DNA from: an uncultured Paracoccaceae bacterium
Lineage (GTDB): Bacteria > Pseudomonadota > Alphaproteobacteria > Rhodobacterales > Rhodobacteraceae
DNA length: 64,000 bases
Direction: 5' to 3'
Assembly: GCA_947489705.1 (NCBI GenBank)
Contig: CANLEQ010000003.1
Location: forward strand, 167,607 to 231,606
The notes under the pieces were generated by a model. That model saw only the letters and a list, made by a program, of their open reading frames with translations. It did not search any database and was not told where the DNA came from. Below, piece after piece: positions 18,802 through 27,522 of the stretch (position 1 is the stretch's first letter; every line of letters begins with the position of its first letter). Position numbers and translations under genes: made by a program.

Positions 18802-19665
18802 ATGGCCGTCGGCAAAGACATCCGCACCTATTTCGACGGGGCGTGGCACGACGGTGACGTGGCCGTGCTCCGGGCCGCGGATCACGGGGCATGGCTCGGC
18901 TCGTCGGTCTTCGACGGCGCGCGCTATGCGCATGGCGTGGCGCCGGACCTGCGCGCGCATTGCGCGCGGGTGAACCGCTCGGCCGAGGCGCTGATGCTGA
19001 GGCCGACGATGGGTGTCGACGAGATGGTCGCGATCACCTGGGAGGGGCTCAAGCGCTATCCTGCCGATGCCGCGGTCTATATCCGTCCGATGTACTGGGG
19101 CATCGACGGGGGCCCCGGCGCGATCGCGCCCTCGGCCGAGACGACGGGGTTCTGCATCTGCCTCGAGGCGATCCCGCTCGCAGCCAATGCCGAGACGACG
19201 CTGACCACCACGCGGTTCCGCCGGCCCGTGCTGGAATCGGCCGTGGTCAACGCCAAGGCCGGGTGCCTCTATCCCAACAACGCGCGGATGCTGCGCGAGG
19301 CGCAGGCGAAGGGCTTCGGCAACGCGCTGGCCGCCGACGCACTCGGCAACGTGGCCGAAAGCGCAACGGCCAACGTTTTCATCGTGCGCGACGGCGAGGT
19401 CCTGACGCCGATCGCCAACGGCACGTTCCTCGCCGGCATCACCCGCGCGCGGCACATGGCCAACCTCGCCGCCGCCGGCAATCCGGTTCGCGAGGCGGTG
19501 CTCTCCTTCGACGACGTGCGCCAGGCCGACGAGGTGTTCCTGTCGGGCAACATGTCCAAGGTCTCGCCGGTCACGGCGTTCGACGACCGGCACTACCAGG
19601 TCGGTCCGGTGACGCGACGGGTCCGCGAGATGTACTGGGACTGGGCACTCTCCGAGCGGTCCTGA
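18802..19665 (+). CDS. Class IV aminotransferase, branched-chain amino acid type
   Basis: PLP-dependent fold-type IV aminotransferase of 287 residues. The N-terminal IRTYFDGAWHDGD and GSSVFDGARYAHG, the lysine in VVNAKAGCLYPNNARM (K152), the ALGNVAESATANVFIV region and TPIANGTFLAGITRA are typical of the branched-chain aminotransferase family. It would transaminate Leu/Ile/Val or related 2-oxo acids in the cytoplasm. D-amino-acid transaminase and aminodeoxychorismate lyase share the fold; the branched-chain call is the likeliest for Rhodobacteraceae homologues. It follows trpS with an AGAGGAAGGAAA ribosome site. Confidence 0.8.
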   Translation: MAVGKDIRTYFDGAWHDGDVAVLRAADHGAWLGSSVFDGARYAHGVAPDLRAHCARVNRSAEALMLRPTMGVDEMVAITWEGLKRYPADAAVYIRPMYWGIDGGPGAIAPSAETTGFCICLEAIPLAANAETTLTTTRFRRPVLESAVVNAKAGCLYPNNARMLREAQAKGFGNALAADALGNVAESATANVFIVRDGEVLTPIANGTFLAGITRARHMANLAAAGNPVREAVLSFDDVRQADEVFLSGNMSKVSPVTAFDDRHYQVGPVTRRVREMYWDWALSERS

Positions 19666-19732
19666 CGGCGCGAGGTGGACAGCATCCGCCCGCGATGTCA
19701 TGATTTCATCGCCCGACGAGTGGAATGATCCG

Positions 19733-20188
19733 ATGCGCAAGTTCCTGGTGATCCTGGACGACAGTCGCGAATGCCTGAACGCCATGCGCTTTGCGGCGAT
19801 GCGTGCCAACAAGACCGGTGGCGGCGTGCAGATCCTCTCGGTCATTCCGCCCGACGAGTTCAATCACTGGATCGGCGTGGGCACGATCATGCGCGAGGAG
19901 GCGCGCGAGAGGATCCGCGCGCATTACGAGGTCTTCGCCAAGTGGATGCGCGACCGGCAGGGCATCGACCCCGAGCTGGTGATCCGCGAGGGCGAGCCGG
20001 TGCCGCAGATCCTCGCCCAGATCCGCGAGGACGACGAGATCGGCGTCGTCGTCCTGGGCGCCAGCGCGGAGAAGGGCGGACCCGGACCGTTGGTGCAGCA
20101 GATGTCGCGGATCGCGGGATCGCTTCCGATCCCGATGACCGTGGTGCCGGGCGAGCTCAGCAAGGATCAGCTTGAGCAGATCACCTGA
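19733..20188 (+). CDS. Universal stress protein (UspA) family
   Basis: Single-domain Usp protein of 151 residues, beginning MRKFLVILDDSRECLNAMRF. The C-terminal VVLGASAEKGGPGPLVQQMS followed by PMTVVPG corresponds to the Usp nucleotide-binding loop, though the usual GS-rich motif is only partly kept. An ATG 33 bp upstream is in frame, but the domain begins exactly at MRKFLV, so 19733 is preferred. The 3' end overlaps the next gene by 17 bp. Confidence 0.85.
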   Translation: MRKFLVILDDSRECLNAMRFAAMRANKTGGGVQILSVIPPDEFNHWIGVGTIMREEARERIRAHYEVFAKWMRDRQGIDPELVIREGEPVPQILAQIREDDEIGVVVLGASAEKGGPGPLVQQMSRIAGSLPIPMTVVPGELSKDQLEQIT

Positions 20189-20876
20189 ATTGCGCGTGGC
20201 CTGGATCGACCGGGGCCGCGGCGTGGCGCTGGTCGCGATGATCGTGTTCCACCTGAGCTTCGATCTGGTGATGCTGGGCTTCGTGGGCTGGAACGTGGCG
20301 AGCGGAACCGGTTGGTTCTGGTTCGCCGCATCGATCGCGGGCGGGTTCATCGCGCTCTCCGGCGTATCGCTGCAGATCGCGCATGGCGGGGGCATCCGGT
20401 GGCGTGGGTTCTGGCGGCGCGAGGCAGTATTGATCGCGGCGGCAGCGGCCGTGACGATCGCCACGCATGTCGCGATGGGGGCCGCGGTCTGGTTCGGCAT
20501 CCTGCATGCCATCGCGCTCTTTTCGCTGCTGGCCTTGCCGTTCCTCGCCGCGCCGACATGGACGCTCGCGCTTGCCGCCGTGGCGACGCTGGCCGCTCCG
20601 CATCTGCTGACCTCGACGCTGTTTTCGCATCCCGCGCTCTATCCGCTGGGGCTCTCTCCGGAGAGCTGGTACGCGCTCGATTACGAGCCGGTCTTTCCGT
20701 GGTTCGCGGCAATGCTTCTCGGCATGATCGTCGCCCGCCACGCCCCCCTGCCGCGCGGGCCGAAGGCGGGCGACCTGCTGGCCCGGATGGGGCGGCATTC
20801 GCTGCCGATCTACCTGCTGCACCAGCCCCTGCTGATCGGCGCGCTGCTCGGGCTGAACTGGCTGCGCGCAGTTTAG
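20172..20876 (+). CDS. DUF1624 / heparan-alpha-glucosaminide acetyltransferase-like membrane protein
   Basis: 234-residue inner-membrane protein with about seven hydrophobic segments. The start WIDRGRGVALVAMIVFHLSFDL matches the beginning of the DUF1624 (HGSNAT catalytic-like) family, related to membrane acyltransferases. The C-terminal HSLPIYLLHQPLLIGAL also resembles acyltransferase-3 families. Start is uncertain: TTG at 20172 overlaps the Usp gene, and TTG at 20190 or GTG at 20196 are alternatives. No ATG is available upstream of the domain. Substrate is unknown. Confidence 0.7.
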   Translation: MSRSPELRVAWIDRGRGVALVAMIVFHLSFDLVMLGFVGWNVASGTGWFWFAASIAGGFIALSGVSLQIAHGGGIRWRGFWRREAVLIAAAAAVTIATHVAMGAAVWFGILHAIALFSLLALPFLAAPTWTLALAAVATLAAPHLLTSTLFSHPALYPLGLSPESWYALDYEPVFPWFAAMLLGMIVARHAPLPRGPKAGDLLARMGRHSLPIYLLHQPLLIGALLGLNWLRAV

Positions 20877-20891
20877 AATCGTTCCAGATCC

Positions 20892-20920
20892 TTGACAGTT
20901 TCGGCCCGGACGCGCATATC
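20892..20920 (+). promoter_or_regulatory. Candidate sigma-70 promoter of nfuA
   Basis: TTGACA, a 17-nt spacer, then CATATC, ending 30 bp before the nfuA ATG. This is among the best-matching housekeeping promoters seen in the window. Confidence 0.55.
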
Positions 20921-20950
20921 CGGTGAACCTTCACCCCAGGGAGACGCGCG

Positions 20951-21511
20951 ATGTTCATCCAGACCGAATCGACACCGAATCCGGCCACGCTGAAGTTTCT
21001 GCCCGGCCAGACGGTCCTGGATACCGGAACCGCCGATTTCCCCAGCGCCGAGACCGCCGGCACCTCGCCTCTGGCCTCGCGCATCTTCGCGGTAGACGGC
21101 ACGACTGGCGTGTTTCTCGGCAACGATTTCGTCACGGTGACGAAGGACGACATGACAGACTGGGACAACATCAAGCCCGCGATCCTCGGCGCGATCATGG
21201 AGCATTTCCAGTCTGGCCAGCCCGTCATGGCGGGCGAGGCCGAGCAATCCGGAGGGCATGCGGTCCACGACGGCCCCGATGGCGAGATCGTGGTGCAGAT
21301 CAAGGAACTGCTCGACACCCGCGTGCGCCCGGCCGTGGCGCAGGATGGCGGCGACATCACGTTCCACGGGTTCGAGCGCGGCGTCGTCTATCTGCACATG
21401 CAAGGCGCCTGTGCCGGATGCCCCTCCTCGACCCTGACGCTCAAGATGGGGATCGAGAACCTGCTGCGCCATTACATCCCCGAAGTGGTCGAAGTGCGCC
21501 CGGTTGCCTGA
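20951..21511 (+). CDS. nfuA: NfuA-type Fe-S cluster carrier protein
   Basis: Fe-S carrier that delivers clusters to apo-enzymes. The 186-residue protein has an N-terminal Nfu_N domain (MFIQTESTPNPATLKFLPG) and a C-terminal NifU-like domain whose CAGC motif (C154, C157) binds the shared [4Fe-4S] cluster. It is typical of alphaproteobacteria and mitochondria. The ATG follows an AGGGAGAC site and a good promoter. It overlaps tsaB by 8 bp, making it the head of the nfuA-tsaB-rimI cluster. Confidence 0.93.
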   Translation: MFIQTESTPNPATLKFLPGQTVLDTGTADFPSAETAGTSPLASRIFAVDGTTGVFLGNDFVTVTKDDMTDWDNIKPAILGAIMEHFQSGQPVMAGEAEQSGGHAVHDGPDGEIVVQIKELLDTRVRPAVAQDGGDITFHGFERGVVYLHMQGACAGCPSSTLTLKMGIENLLRHYIPEVVEVRPVA

Positions 21512-22136
21512 GCCCACGATCCTCGCCTTTGATACATCGGCCGCGCATTGCGCGGCCGCTTTGCTGTCGGGCGACCGCGTTCTGGCGGAAACGTTCGAGG
21601 AGATGAACCGCGGACAGGCCGAGCGTCTGATGCCGGTCCTCGACGCGCTTATCGCACGAGCGGATCTGTCGCTTGCGGATCTCGACGCGATCGCCGTGGG
21701 CGTGGGACCGGGCAACTTCACGGGCATCCGCATCGCCGTGGCCGCGGCGCGCGGGCTCTCCATGGGGCTCGGCATTCCCGCCATCGGGGTGAGCACGTTC
21801 CGGGCGATGGCGCCCGCCGGGGATGCGCGATGCGTGGTGGCCCTCGCCGCCCCGCGCGGCCAAGTCTACCTGCAGGCCTTCGAGGATGGCAGCGCCGTGG
21901 ATGCGCCCGCTTTCGCCGAGGCCATACCGCCCGAGGAACGCCTGGTCGTGGCGGATGCCGGCCTCGATCCGCCGATGCCGGTGCAGCCGGGCCCCGACTG
22001 GCCCGCGCGTGTCGTCCGGATGGGCGCGCTCGCCGCTGGCGATCTTGCGCGGGGCACCGCGCTCCCGCCCCCTGCCCCGCTCTATGTCCGGGCGGCGGAC
22101 GCGGCGCCGGCCCGGGCCGTGCCCCCGGTCAGATGA
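21504..22136 (+). CDS. tsaB: tRNA threonylcarbamoyladenosine biosynthesis protein TsaB
   Basis: ASKHA-fold partner of TsaD in making t6A37 of tRNA. The 210-residue protein begins PTILAFDTSAAHCAAALL and has the family segments EEMNRGQAERLMPVLDAL and VGVGPGNFTGIRIAVAAARG. The start is a TTG inside the nfuA end, since no ATG or GTG lies before the ILAFDTS strand. It shares the ATGA overlap with rimI. Confidence 0.92.
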   Translation: MPEPTILAFDTSAAHCAAALLSGDRVLAETFEEMNRGQAERLMPVLDALIARADLSLADLDAIAVGVGPGNFTGIRIAVAAARGLSMGLGIPAIGVSTFRAMAPAGDARCVVALAAPRGQVYLQAFEDGSAVDAPAFAEAIPPEERLVVADAGLDPPMPVQPGPDWPARVVRMGALAAGDLARGTALPPPAPLYVRAADAAPARAVPPVR

Positions 22137-22549
22137 CGCCCGAGGAGATGGCGGAGATCCATGCGCGGGCGATGCTTCTGCCGCGCCCGTGGAGTGCGGC
22201 CGAAATCGCCGCCCTCTGCGACGGGCCCGGCATCGTCGCCTGCGAGACCGCGCATGGCTTCGCGCTCGGCCGCGTGGTCCTCGACGAGGCGGAGCTTCTG
22301 ACGATCGCGGTCGCGCCCGCAGCGCAGGGCCGGGGCGAAGGCCGCGCATGCCTTGCGCTCTTTCAGGGTCGCGTCGCGGCGGAAGGCGCGGCGGCCGTGT
22401 ATCTCGAAGTGGCCGAGACCAACGTGCCCGCAAAAGCGCTCTATGCCCGGGCGGGCTATCGCGAGGTCGGCCGGCGGCGCGGCTATTACGCGCGCGCCGG
22501 AGGGCCGCCGGTCGATGCGCTGGTCCTGCGCCGCGACCTTGCCGGATGA
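22133..22549 (+). CDS. rimI: Ribosomal-protein-alanine N-acetyltransferase RimI-like (GNAT)
   Basis: GNAT acetyltransferase of 138 residues. Acetyl-CoA motif A is LLTIAVAPAAQGRGEGRACL, and the following EVAETNVPAKALYARAGYREVGRRRGYY is characteristic of RimI. The ATG at 22133 overlaps the tsaB stop as ATGA, indicating translational coupling. The tsaB-rimI pairing is standard, which supports RimI over a generic GNAT. Confidence 0.85.
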   Translation: MTPEEMAEIHARAMLLPRPWSAAEIAALCDGPGIVACETAHGFALGRVVLDEAELLTIAVAPAAQGRGEGRACLALFQGRVAAEGAAAVYLEVAETNVPAKALYARAGYREVGRRRGYYARAGGPPVDALVLRRDLAG

Positions 22550-22733
22550 CCCCGCGTCATCTGCGCAAATGCGCGTCATATGCCGCGATCGCGGGCCTCG
22601 GGAGACAAGTCATCCCTTGATCTTCCGGGCGCGCCGCGCCTTAATCGGGCGCGTTGCGGCGCGCGCATGCCGCCGCGCCGGGTGCGCGGATGCGACCGCC
22701 CGGCATCGCAGAAAAACTAGGGAGACGCCCCCA

Positions 22734-23735
22734 ATGACCATCATGAGACCCCTTCTCGGCGCCGCGGCGGCGACTGCTCTGGCCACCGGGGCTGCGCTGG
22801 CGGATCCGGGCCTGATCATCGATCTGGGCGGCAAGTTCGACCGGTCGTTCAACGAATCGGCCTATAACGGCGCGCAGCGCTGGGCCGAGGAGACCGGCGG
22901 CGACTACATGGAGACCGAGCTGAGCTCGGAGGCGCAGCGCGAGCAGAACATGCGACGCATGGCCGATCGCGGCGCCGATCCGATCGTCACGATGGGCTTT
23001 GCCAATGCCTCGACACTGGAACAGATCGCCTCGGATTATCCCGACACGACCTTCGTGATCATTGACGCCGTCGTCGAACAGCCCAACGTGCAATCCATCA
23101 TGTTCGACGAGCATACCGGCTCGTATCTGGTGGGCATCATGGCGGCGATGGCCTCCGAGACGGGAACCGTGTCCTTCGTGGGCGGCATGGACGTGCCGCT
23201 GATCCGCCGGTTCGCCTGCGGCTATGCCGAAGGGGCCAAATCGGTCAATCCAGATATCGAGGTCATCGCCAACATGACCGGCACGACGCCGGCGGCCTGG
23301 AACGACCCGGTCAAGGGCGGCGAACTCACCCGCAGCCAGATCAGTCAGGGCTCCGACGTGGTCTATGCGGCCGCGGGCGGCACCGGCGTGGGCGTGCTTC
23401 AGGCCGCTGCCGACGAGGAGATCCTGGCGATCGGCGTAGACAGCAACCAGAACTACATGCATCCGGGCACGATGCTGACCTCTATGGTCAAGCGCGTGGA
23501 CAATGCCGTCTATGACACGTTCGTCGCCGGAACCGAGGGCACCATCGAACCGGGCCTACAGACCAAGGGCCTGGCGGACGAAGGCGTCGGCGTCGCCATC
23601 GACGAGCACAACGAGGACCTCGTGACCAAGGAGATGATGGCCGCCGTAGAGGAGGCGCGGGAGGGCATCATCGCCGGCGATATCGAGGTTCACGACTATT
23701 ACGAAGACGACAGCTGCCCCGCCCTGTCGTTCTGA
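22734..23735 (+). CDS. BMP/PnrA-family nucleoside ABC transporter substrate-binding protein
   Basis: Periplasmic binding protein of the Bmp/PnrA family, whose characterised members bind purine nucleosides. The signal peptide MTIMRPLLGAAAATALATG ends near ALA-DPG. The mature part begins LIIDLGGKFDRSFNESAYNG, a Bmp hallmark, with GMDVPLIRRFACGYAEGAK and YAAAGGTGVGVLQAA later. Length is 333 residues. The ATG follows GGGAG and begins the signal peptide. It leads a transporter operon of ATPase, two permeases and purine nucleoside phosphorylase, so the cargo is probably a purine nucleoside. Confidence 0.9.
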   Translation: MTIMRPLLGAAAATALATGAALADPGLIIDLGGKFDRSFNESAYNGAQRWAEETGGDYMETELSSEAQREQNMRRMADRGADPIVTMGFANASTLEQIASDYPDTTFVIIDAVVEQPNVQSIMFDEHTGSYLVGIMAAMASETGTVSFVGGMDVPLIRRFACGYAEGAKSVNPDIEVIANMTGTTPAAWNDPVKGGELTRSQISQGSDVVYAAAGGTGVGVLQAAADEEILAIGVDSNQNYMHPGTMLTSMVKRVDNAVYDTFVAGTEGTIEPGLQTKGLADEGVGVAIDEHNEDLVTKEMMAAVEEAREGIIAGDIEVHDYYEDDSCPALSF

Positions 23736-23799
23736 TCGACCCAACACGAAAGGCCTTCGCGTCGCGGCGCGGAGGCCGCCATTTCCACGGGATGCCGCA

Positions 23800-25386
23800 A
23801 TGACTGACCCCGCGATCGAGCTCAAGGGCATCTCGAAGGCGTTCGGGCCCGTGCAGGCCAACAAGGACATCGCGATCCGGGTCATGCCCGGCACGATCCA
23901 CGGCATCATCGGCGAGAACGGCGCGGGCAAATCGACGCTGATGTCGATCCTCTACGGGTTCTACCGCGCCGATGCGGGCGAGATCTTCATCCGCGGCGCG
24001 CGCGTCGACATTCCCGACAGCCAGGCGGCGATCCGCGCGGGCATCGGCATGGTGTTCCAGCATTTCAAGCTGGTGCAGAACTTCACCGTGCTCGAGAACA
24101 TCGTGCTCGGGGCCGAGGATGCGGCACTGCTGAAGGGATCGCTCGGGCGGGCGCGCAAGCTGCTCAAGGAATTGTCCGAGGAATACGAGCTGCATGTCGA
24201 TCCCGATGCCCGGGTCGAGGATCTGGGCGTCGGCATGCAGCAGCGAGTCGAGATCCTCAAGGCGCTCTATCGTCGGGCCGATATCCTGATCCTCGACGAG
24301 CCGACAGGCGTGCTGACGCCCTCGGAGGCCGACCATCTCTTTCGCATCCTCGCGGGGCTCAAGCGCGAGGGCAAGACAATCATCCTCATCACCCACAAGC
24401 TGCGCGAGATCATGGAGGCGACTGATACGGTCAGCGTGATGCGCCGCGGCGAGATGACCGCGACCGTCAGGACCGCCGAGACCTCGCCGCAGGAACTGGC
24501 CGAGCTGATGGTGGGGCGCGAGGTGCTGCTCCGGGTCGACAAGGCCGAGGCCCGGCCGGGCGAGGTCGTGCTCGCGGTGGAGAACCTCAGGGTGGTCGAC
24601 GGCGCCGGGGTCGAGCGTCTGCGCGGCGTGTCGCTCGACGTGAAGGCGGGCGAGATCCTGGGGATCTGCGGCGTCGCGGGGAACGGGCAGTCGGAACTGC
24701 TCGAGGTGCTCGGGGGCATGCGCATCGGCGAAGGCCGCGTCACGCTCAACGGCGCCGCGATCCCGCTCGAGGGGAAGGGCGCGGATGCGCGCGCCCGGCG
24801 CCGCATCGGCATCGCCCACATCCCCGAGGACCGGCAGGAGGAGGGCTTGATCCTCGACTTCCACGCCTGGGAGAATGTGGGCTTCGGTTATCACGACGAT
24901 GCGCGCTACCGGCGCGGGCTGCTGATGGACAACGATGCGCTGCGCGACGATGCGCGCGCCAAGATCGAGAAGTTCGACGTGCGGCCCGCCGATTGCTGGC
25001 AGCGGGCCCGGAACTTCTCGGGCGGCAACCAGCAGAAGCTCGTCATCGCGCGCGAGCTCGAGCGCGGTCCGGACCTGCTGCTGGTCGGGCAGCCGACGCG
25101 GGGGGTCGATATCGGTGCGATCGAGTTCATCCACGAGCAGATCGTCGCGCTGCGCGATGCGGGCTGCGCCGTCCTGTTGGTGTCGGTCGAGCTCGACGAG
25201 ATCATGGCCCTGTCGGACCGGATCGCGGTGATCTTCGACGGCCGGATCATGGGCGAGCGCCTGCCCTCCGAGACCAGCGAGAGAGAGCTGGGACTGCTGA
25301 TGGCAGGGATCACCGACACGGCGAAGCCGCATTCCGACGCCGAGGTGGAACGCAACCTCGCCCATAGCGCGAAGGCGTCGCATTGA
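23800..25386 (+). CDS. Nucleoside ABC transporter ATPase (two nucleotide-binding domains)
   Basis: 528-residue tandem ATPase like RbsA and the nucleoside importers. Domain 1 has Walker A GENGAGKST, the signature LGVGMQQRVEIL and Walker B ILILDEPTG. Domain 2 begins near CGVAGNGQSELLEVLGG, which is degenerate at Walker A, and has the intact signature FSGGNQQKLVIAREL. This asymmetry is normal in the family. The last base of its stop codon is the first base of the next gene's ATG, so permease translation is coupled. Confidence 0.93.
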   Translation: MTDPAIELKGISKAFGPVQANKDIAIRVMPGTIHGIIGENGAGKSTLMSILYGFYRADAGEIFIRGARVDIPDSQAAIRAGIGMVFQHFKLVQNFTVLENIVLGAEDAALLKGSLGRARKLLKELSEEYELHVDPDARVEDLGVGMQQRVEILKALYRRADILILDEPTGVLTPSEADHLFRILAGLKREGKTIILITHKLREIMEATDTVSVMRRGEMTATVRTAETSPQELAELMVGREVLLRVDKAEARPGEVVLAVENLRVVDGAGVERLRGVSLDVKAGEILGICGVAGNGQSELLEVLGGMRIGEGRVTLNGAAIPLEGKGADARARRRIGIAHIPEDRQEEGLILDFHAWENVGFGYHDDARYRRGLLMDNDALRDDARAKIEKFDVRPADCWQRARNFSGGNQQKLVIARELERGPDLLLVGQPTRGVDIGAIEFIHEQIVALRDAGCAVLLVSVELDEIMALSDRIAVIFDGRIMGERLPSETSERELGLLMAGITDTAKPHSDAEVERNLAHSAKASH

Positions 25387-26495
25387 TGGAAAAGCTGCCG
25401 AAATGGGCCGATATAGCCCTCATTCCGCTGATCAACCTGGGCCTCGCCCTGATCGTGTCGGGCATCGTGCTGGGCTTCATCGGGCAGAACCCGTTCGAAG
25501 CGCTGGGGATCATGGTCACGGGCGCGGTCGGATCGACCTATGGCTGGGGCTACACGCTCTATTACGCGACGAACTTCATCTTCACGGGGCTGGCCGTCGC
25601 GATCGCCTTCCACGCGCAGCTCTTCAATATCGGCGGCGAGGGGCAGGCTCAGCTGGGCTCCCTCGGCGTGGCGCTGGTCTGCCTCGCCCTGCCTTGGCCG
25701 CACTGGACGCTGGCCCTCCCCTTCGCGATCGTGGGCGGCGCGCTCTTCGGGGCGGCATGGGCTGTGATCCCCGCGTATCTGCAGGCGCGGCGCGGCAGCC
25801 ATATCGTCATCACGACGATCATGTTCAACTTCATCGCCTCGGCCCTGCTGGTCTATCTGCTCGTGGGGGCGCTCAAGGCGCCCGGCATGGCGCCCGAGAC
25901 GGCCGGCTTTCCCGAGGGTACGCAATTGCCCACCGCGCGCGACATCTTCGCCGCGATCGGGGTCGACTTCGCCCGCACGCCGCTCAACGTGAGCTTCGTC
26001 GTGGCGCTGCTGGCGGCCTACGCGCTCTGGATGCTTTTGTGGCGGACGCGGCTCGGATACGAAATCCGCGCCTTCGGGCATTCGCAATCGGCCGCGATTT
26101 ATGCCGGGATCAGCCCGTTCCGGATCACCATGACGGCGATGCTGATCTCCGGCGCGCTGGCCGGGCTGATGGCCGTCAACGCGGTGATGGGCGAGCAGGA
26201 GCGGCTCTTGCAGGACAACGTGCAGGGCGCGGGCTTCGTCGGCATCGCCGTGGCACTGATGGGCCGGTCGCATCCGGTCGGCGTGTTGTTGGCGGCGATC
26301 CTCTTCGGCGCACTCTACCAGGGCGGCGCCGAGCTCGAATTCGAGACCAGCGTACCGCGCGAGATGGTCGTGGTGATCCAGGCGCTCGTCATCCTCTTCA
26401 CCGGCGCCCTCGACGGCATGGTGCGCAGCCCGCTCGAAAAGACGTTCCTGCGGTTCGGCCGGCAACGGCCCGATCCCGACATGGCGGCGAAATAG
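25386..26495 (+). CDS. Nucleoside ABC transporter permease 1
   Basis: Inner-membrane permease of 369 residues with about nine hydrophobic segments, of the BPD_transp_2 family. GYTLYYATNFIFTGLAVAIA and FNIGGEGQAQLGSLG are the conserved EAA-like region of nucleoside and branched-chain permeases. The TGATG junction with the ATPase sets the ATG at 25386. The order BMP-ATPase-permease-permease is that of known nucleoside importers. Confidence 0.9.
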   Translation: MEKLPKWADIALIPLINLGLALIVSGIVLGFIGQNPFEALGIMVTGAVGSTYGWGYTLYYATNFIFTGLAVAIAFHAQLFNIGGEGQAQLGSLGVALVCLALPWPHWTLALPFAIVGGALFGAAWAVIPAYLQARRGSHIVITTIMFNFIASALLVYLLVGALKAPGMAPETAGFPEGTQLPTARDIFAAIGVDFARTPLNVSFVVALLAAYALWMLLWRTRLGYEIRAFGHSQSAAIYAGISPFRITMTAMLISGALAGLMAVNAVMGEQERLLQDNVQGAGFVGIAVALMGRSHPVGVLLAAILFGALYQGGAELEFETSVPREMVVVIQALVILFTGALDGMVRSPLEKTFLRFGRQRPDPDMAAK

Positions 26496-26555
26496 CATGA
26501 ACGACCCCCGCCGCCCCGCCGCGATCCGACAGACTCCGAACCGGAGCCCCAGAAG

Positions 26556-27521
26556 ATGAGCTATCTCGACCTGATCCAGATCCTCGACAGCACGATCCGG
26601 CTGGCGACGCCGCTGCTCTTCGCGTGCCTCGCAGGACTCTTTTCCGAACGGGCGGGCGTGTTCGATATCGGGCTCGAGGGCAAGATCCTGATCTCGGCGT
26701 TCTTTTCGGCGGCCATCGCCGCGCTGACCGGATCGGTCTGGCTGGGTCTTCTCGCGGGCATCGCCGCGTCGGTGGTGTTCTCGGCGATCCACGGCCTCGC
26801 CTCGATCACCTTCCGCGGCGATCAGCTCATCTCGGGCGTGGCCATCAACTTCCTCGCCGCCGGCATGACGGTGTTGATCGCGCAGGACTGGTTCGCGCAG
26901 GGCGGGCGCACGCCCGCGCTGTCGGGCGAGGCGCGCTTCGCCAGCATCGACCTGCCCTTCGCCGAGGCGCTTTCGGGGATCCCGTTGCTGGGGCCGCTCT
27001 ATGCCGAGGCGATTTCCGGCCATACGATCCTGGTCTATGCGGGGCTGCTGACCGTGCCGCTGACCTGGTACGTGCTCTTCCGGACGCGGTTCGGATTGCG
27101 GCTCCGGGCGGTCGGCGAGAATCCGGGAGCCGTCGATACCGCCGGGGTGAGCGTGGTGCGCCTGCGATATGCCGCCGTGCTGATCTGCGGGGTGCTCTGC
27201 GGCTTCGCGGGGTCGTATCTCGCGACCGGGCTCGCCGCGAGCTTCACGCAGAACATGAGCGCGGGGCGCGGCTATATCGCGCTCGCCGCGCTGATCTTCG
27301 CGAAATGGCGGCCGTGGTACGCGCTCGGGGCGTGCCTGCTCTTCGGGCTGCTGCAGGCAGTGTCGAACCGCTATTCGTCGCTCGATCTCGGGATCGTCGA
27401 GATCCCCAACGCCTTCGTGCTGGCCCTGCCCTATATCCTGACGGTCGTGATCCTCGCGGGTTTCGTGGGCCGCGCCGTCCCGCCCCGCGCCGGGGGCACG
27501 CCTTACGTGAAGGAGCGCTGA
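26556..27521 (+). CDS. Nucleoside ABC transporter permease 2
   Basis: Second BPD_transp_2 permease, 321 residues, with the hallmark ERAGVFDIGLEGKILISAF near the N-terminus and about nine hydrophobic segments. It is the usual smaller partner of permease 1 and pairs with it in the membrane. A 60-bp gap with an AGAAG site precedes the ATG, and the stop is 1 bp from the pnp start. Confidence 0.9.
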   Translation: MSYLDLIQILDSTIRLATPLLFACLAGLFSERAGVFDIGLEGKILISAFFSAAIAALTGSVWLGLLAGIAASVVFSAIHGLASITFRGDQLISGVAINFLAAGMTVLIAQDWFAQGGRTPALSGEARFASIDLPFAEALSGIPLLGPLYAEAISGHTILVYAGLLTVPLTWYVLFRTRFGLRLRAVGENPGAVDTAGVSVVRLRYAAVLICGVLCGFAGSYLATGLAASFTQNMSAGRGYIALAALIFAKWRPWYALGACLLFGLLQAVSNRYSSLDLGIVEIPNAFVLALPYILTVVILAGFVGRAVPPRAGGTPYVKER

Positions 27522-27522
27522 G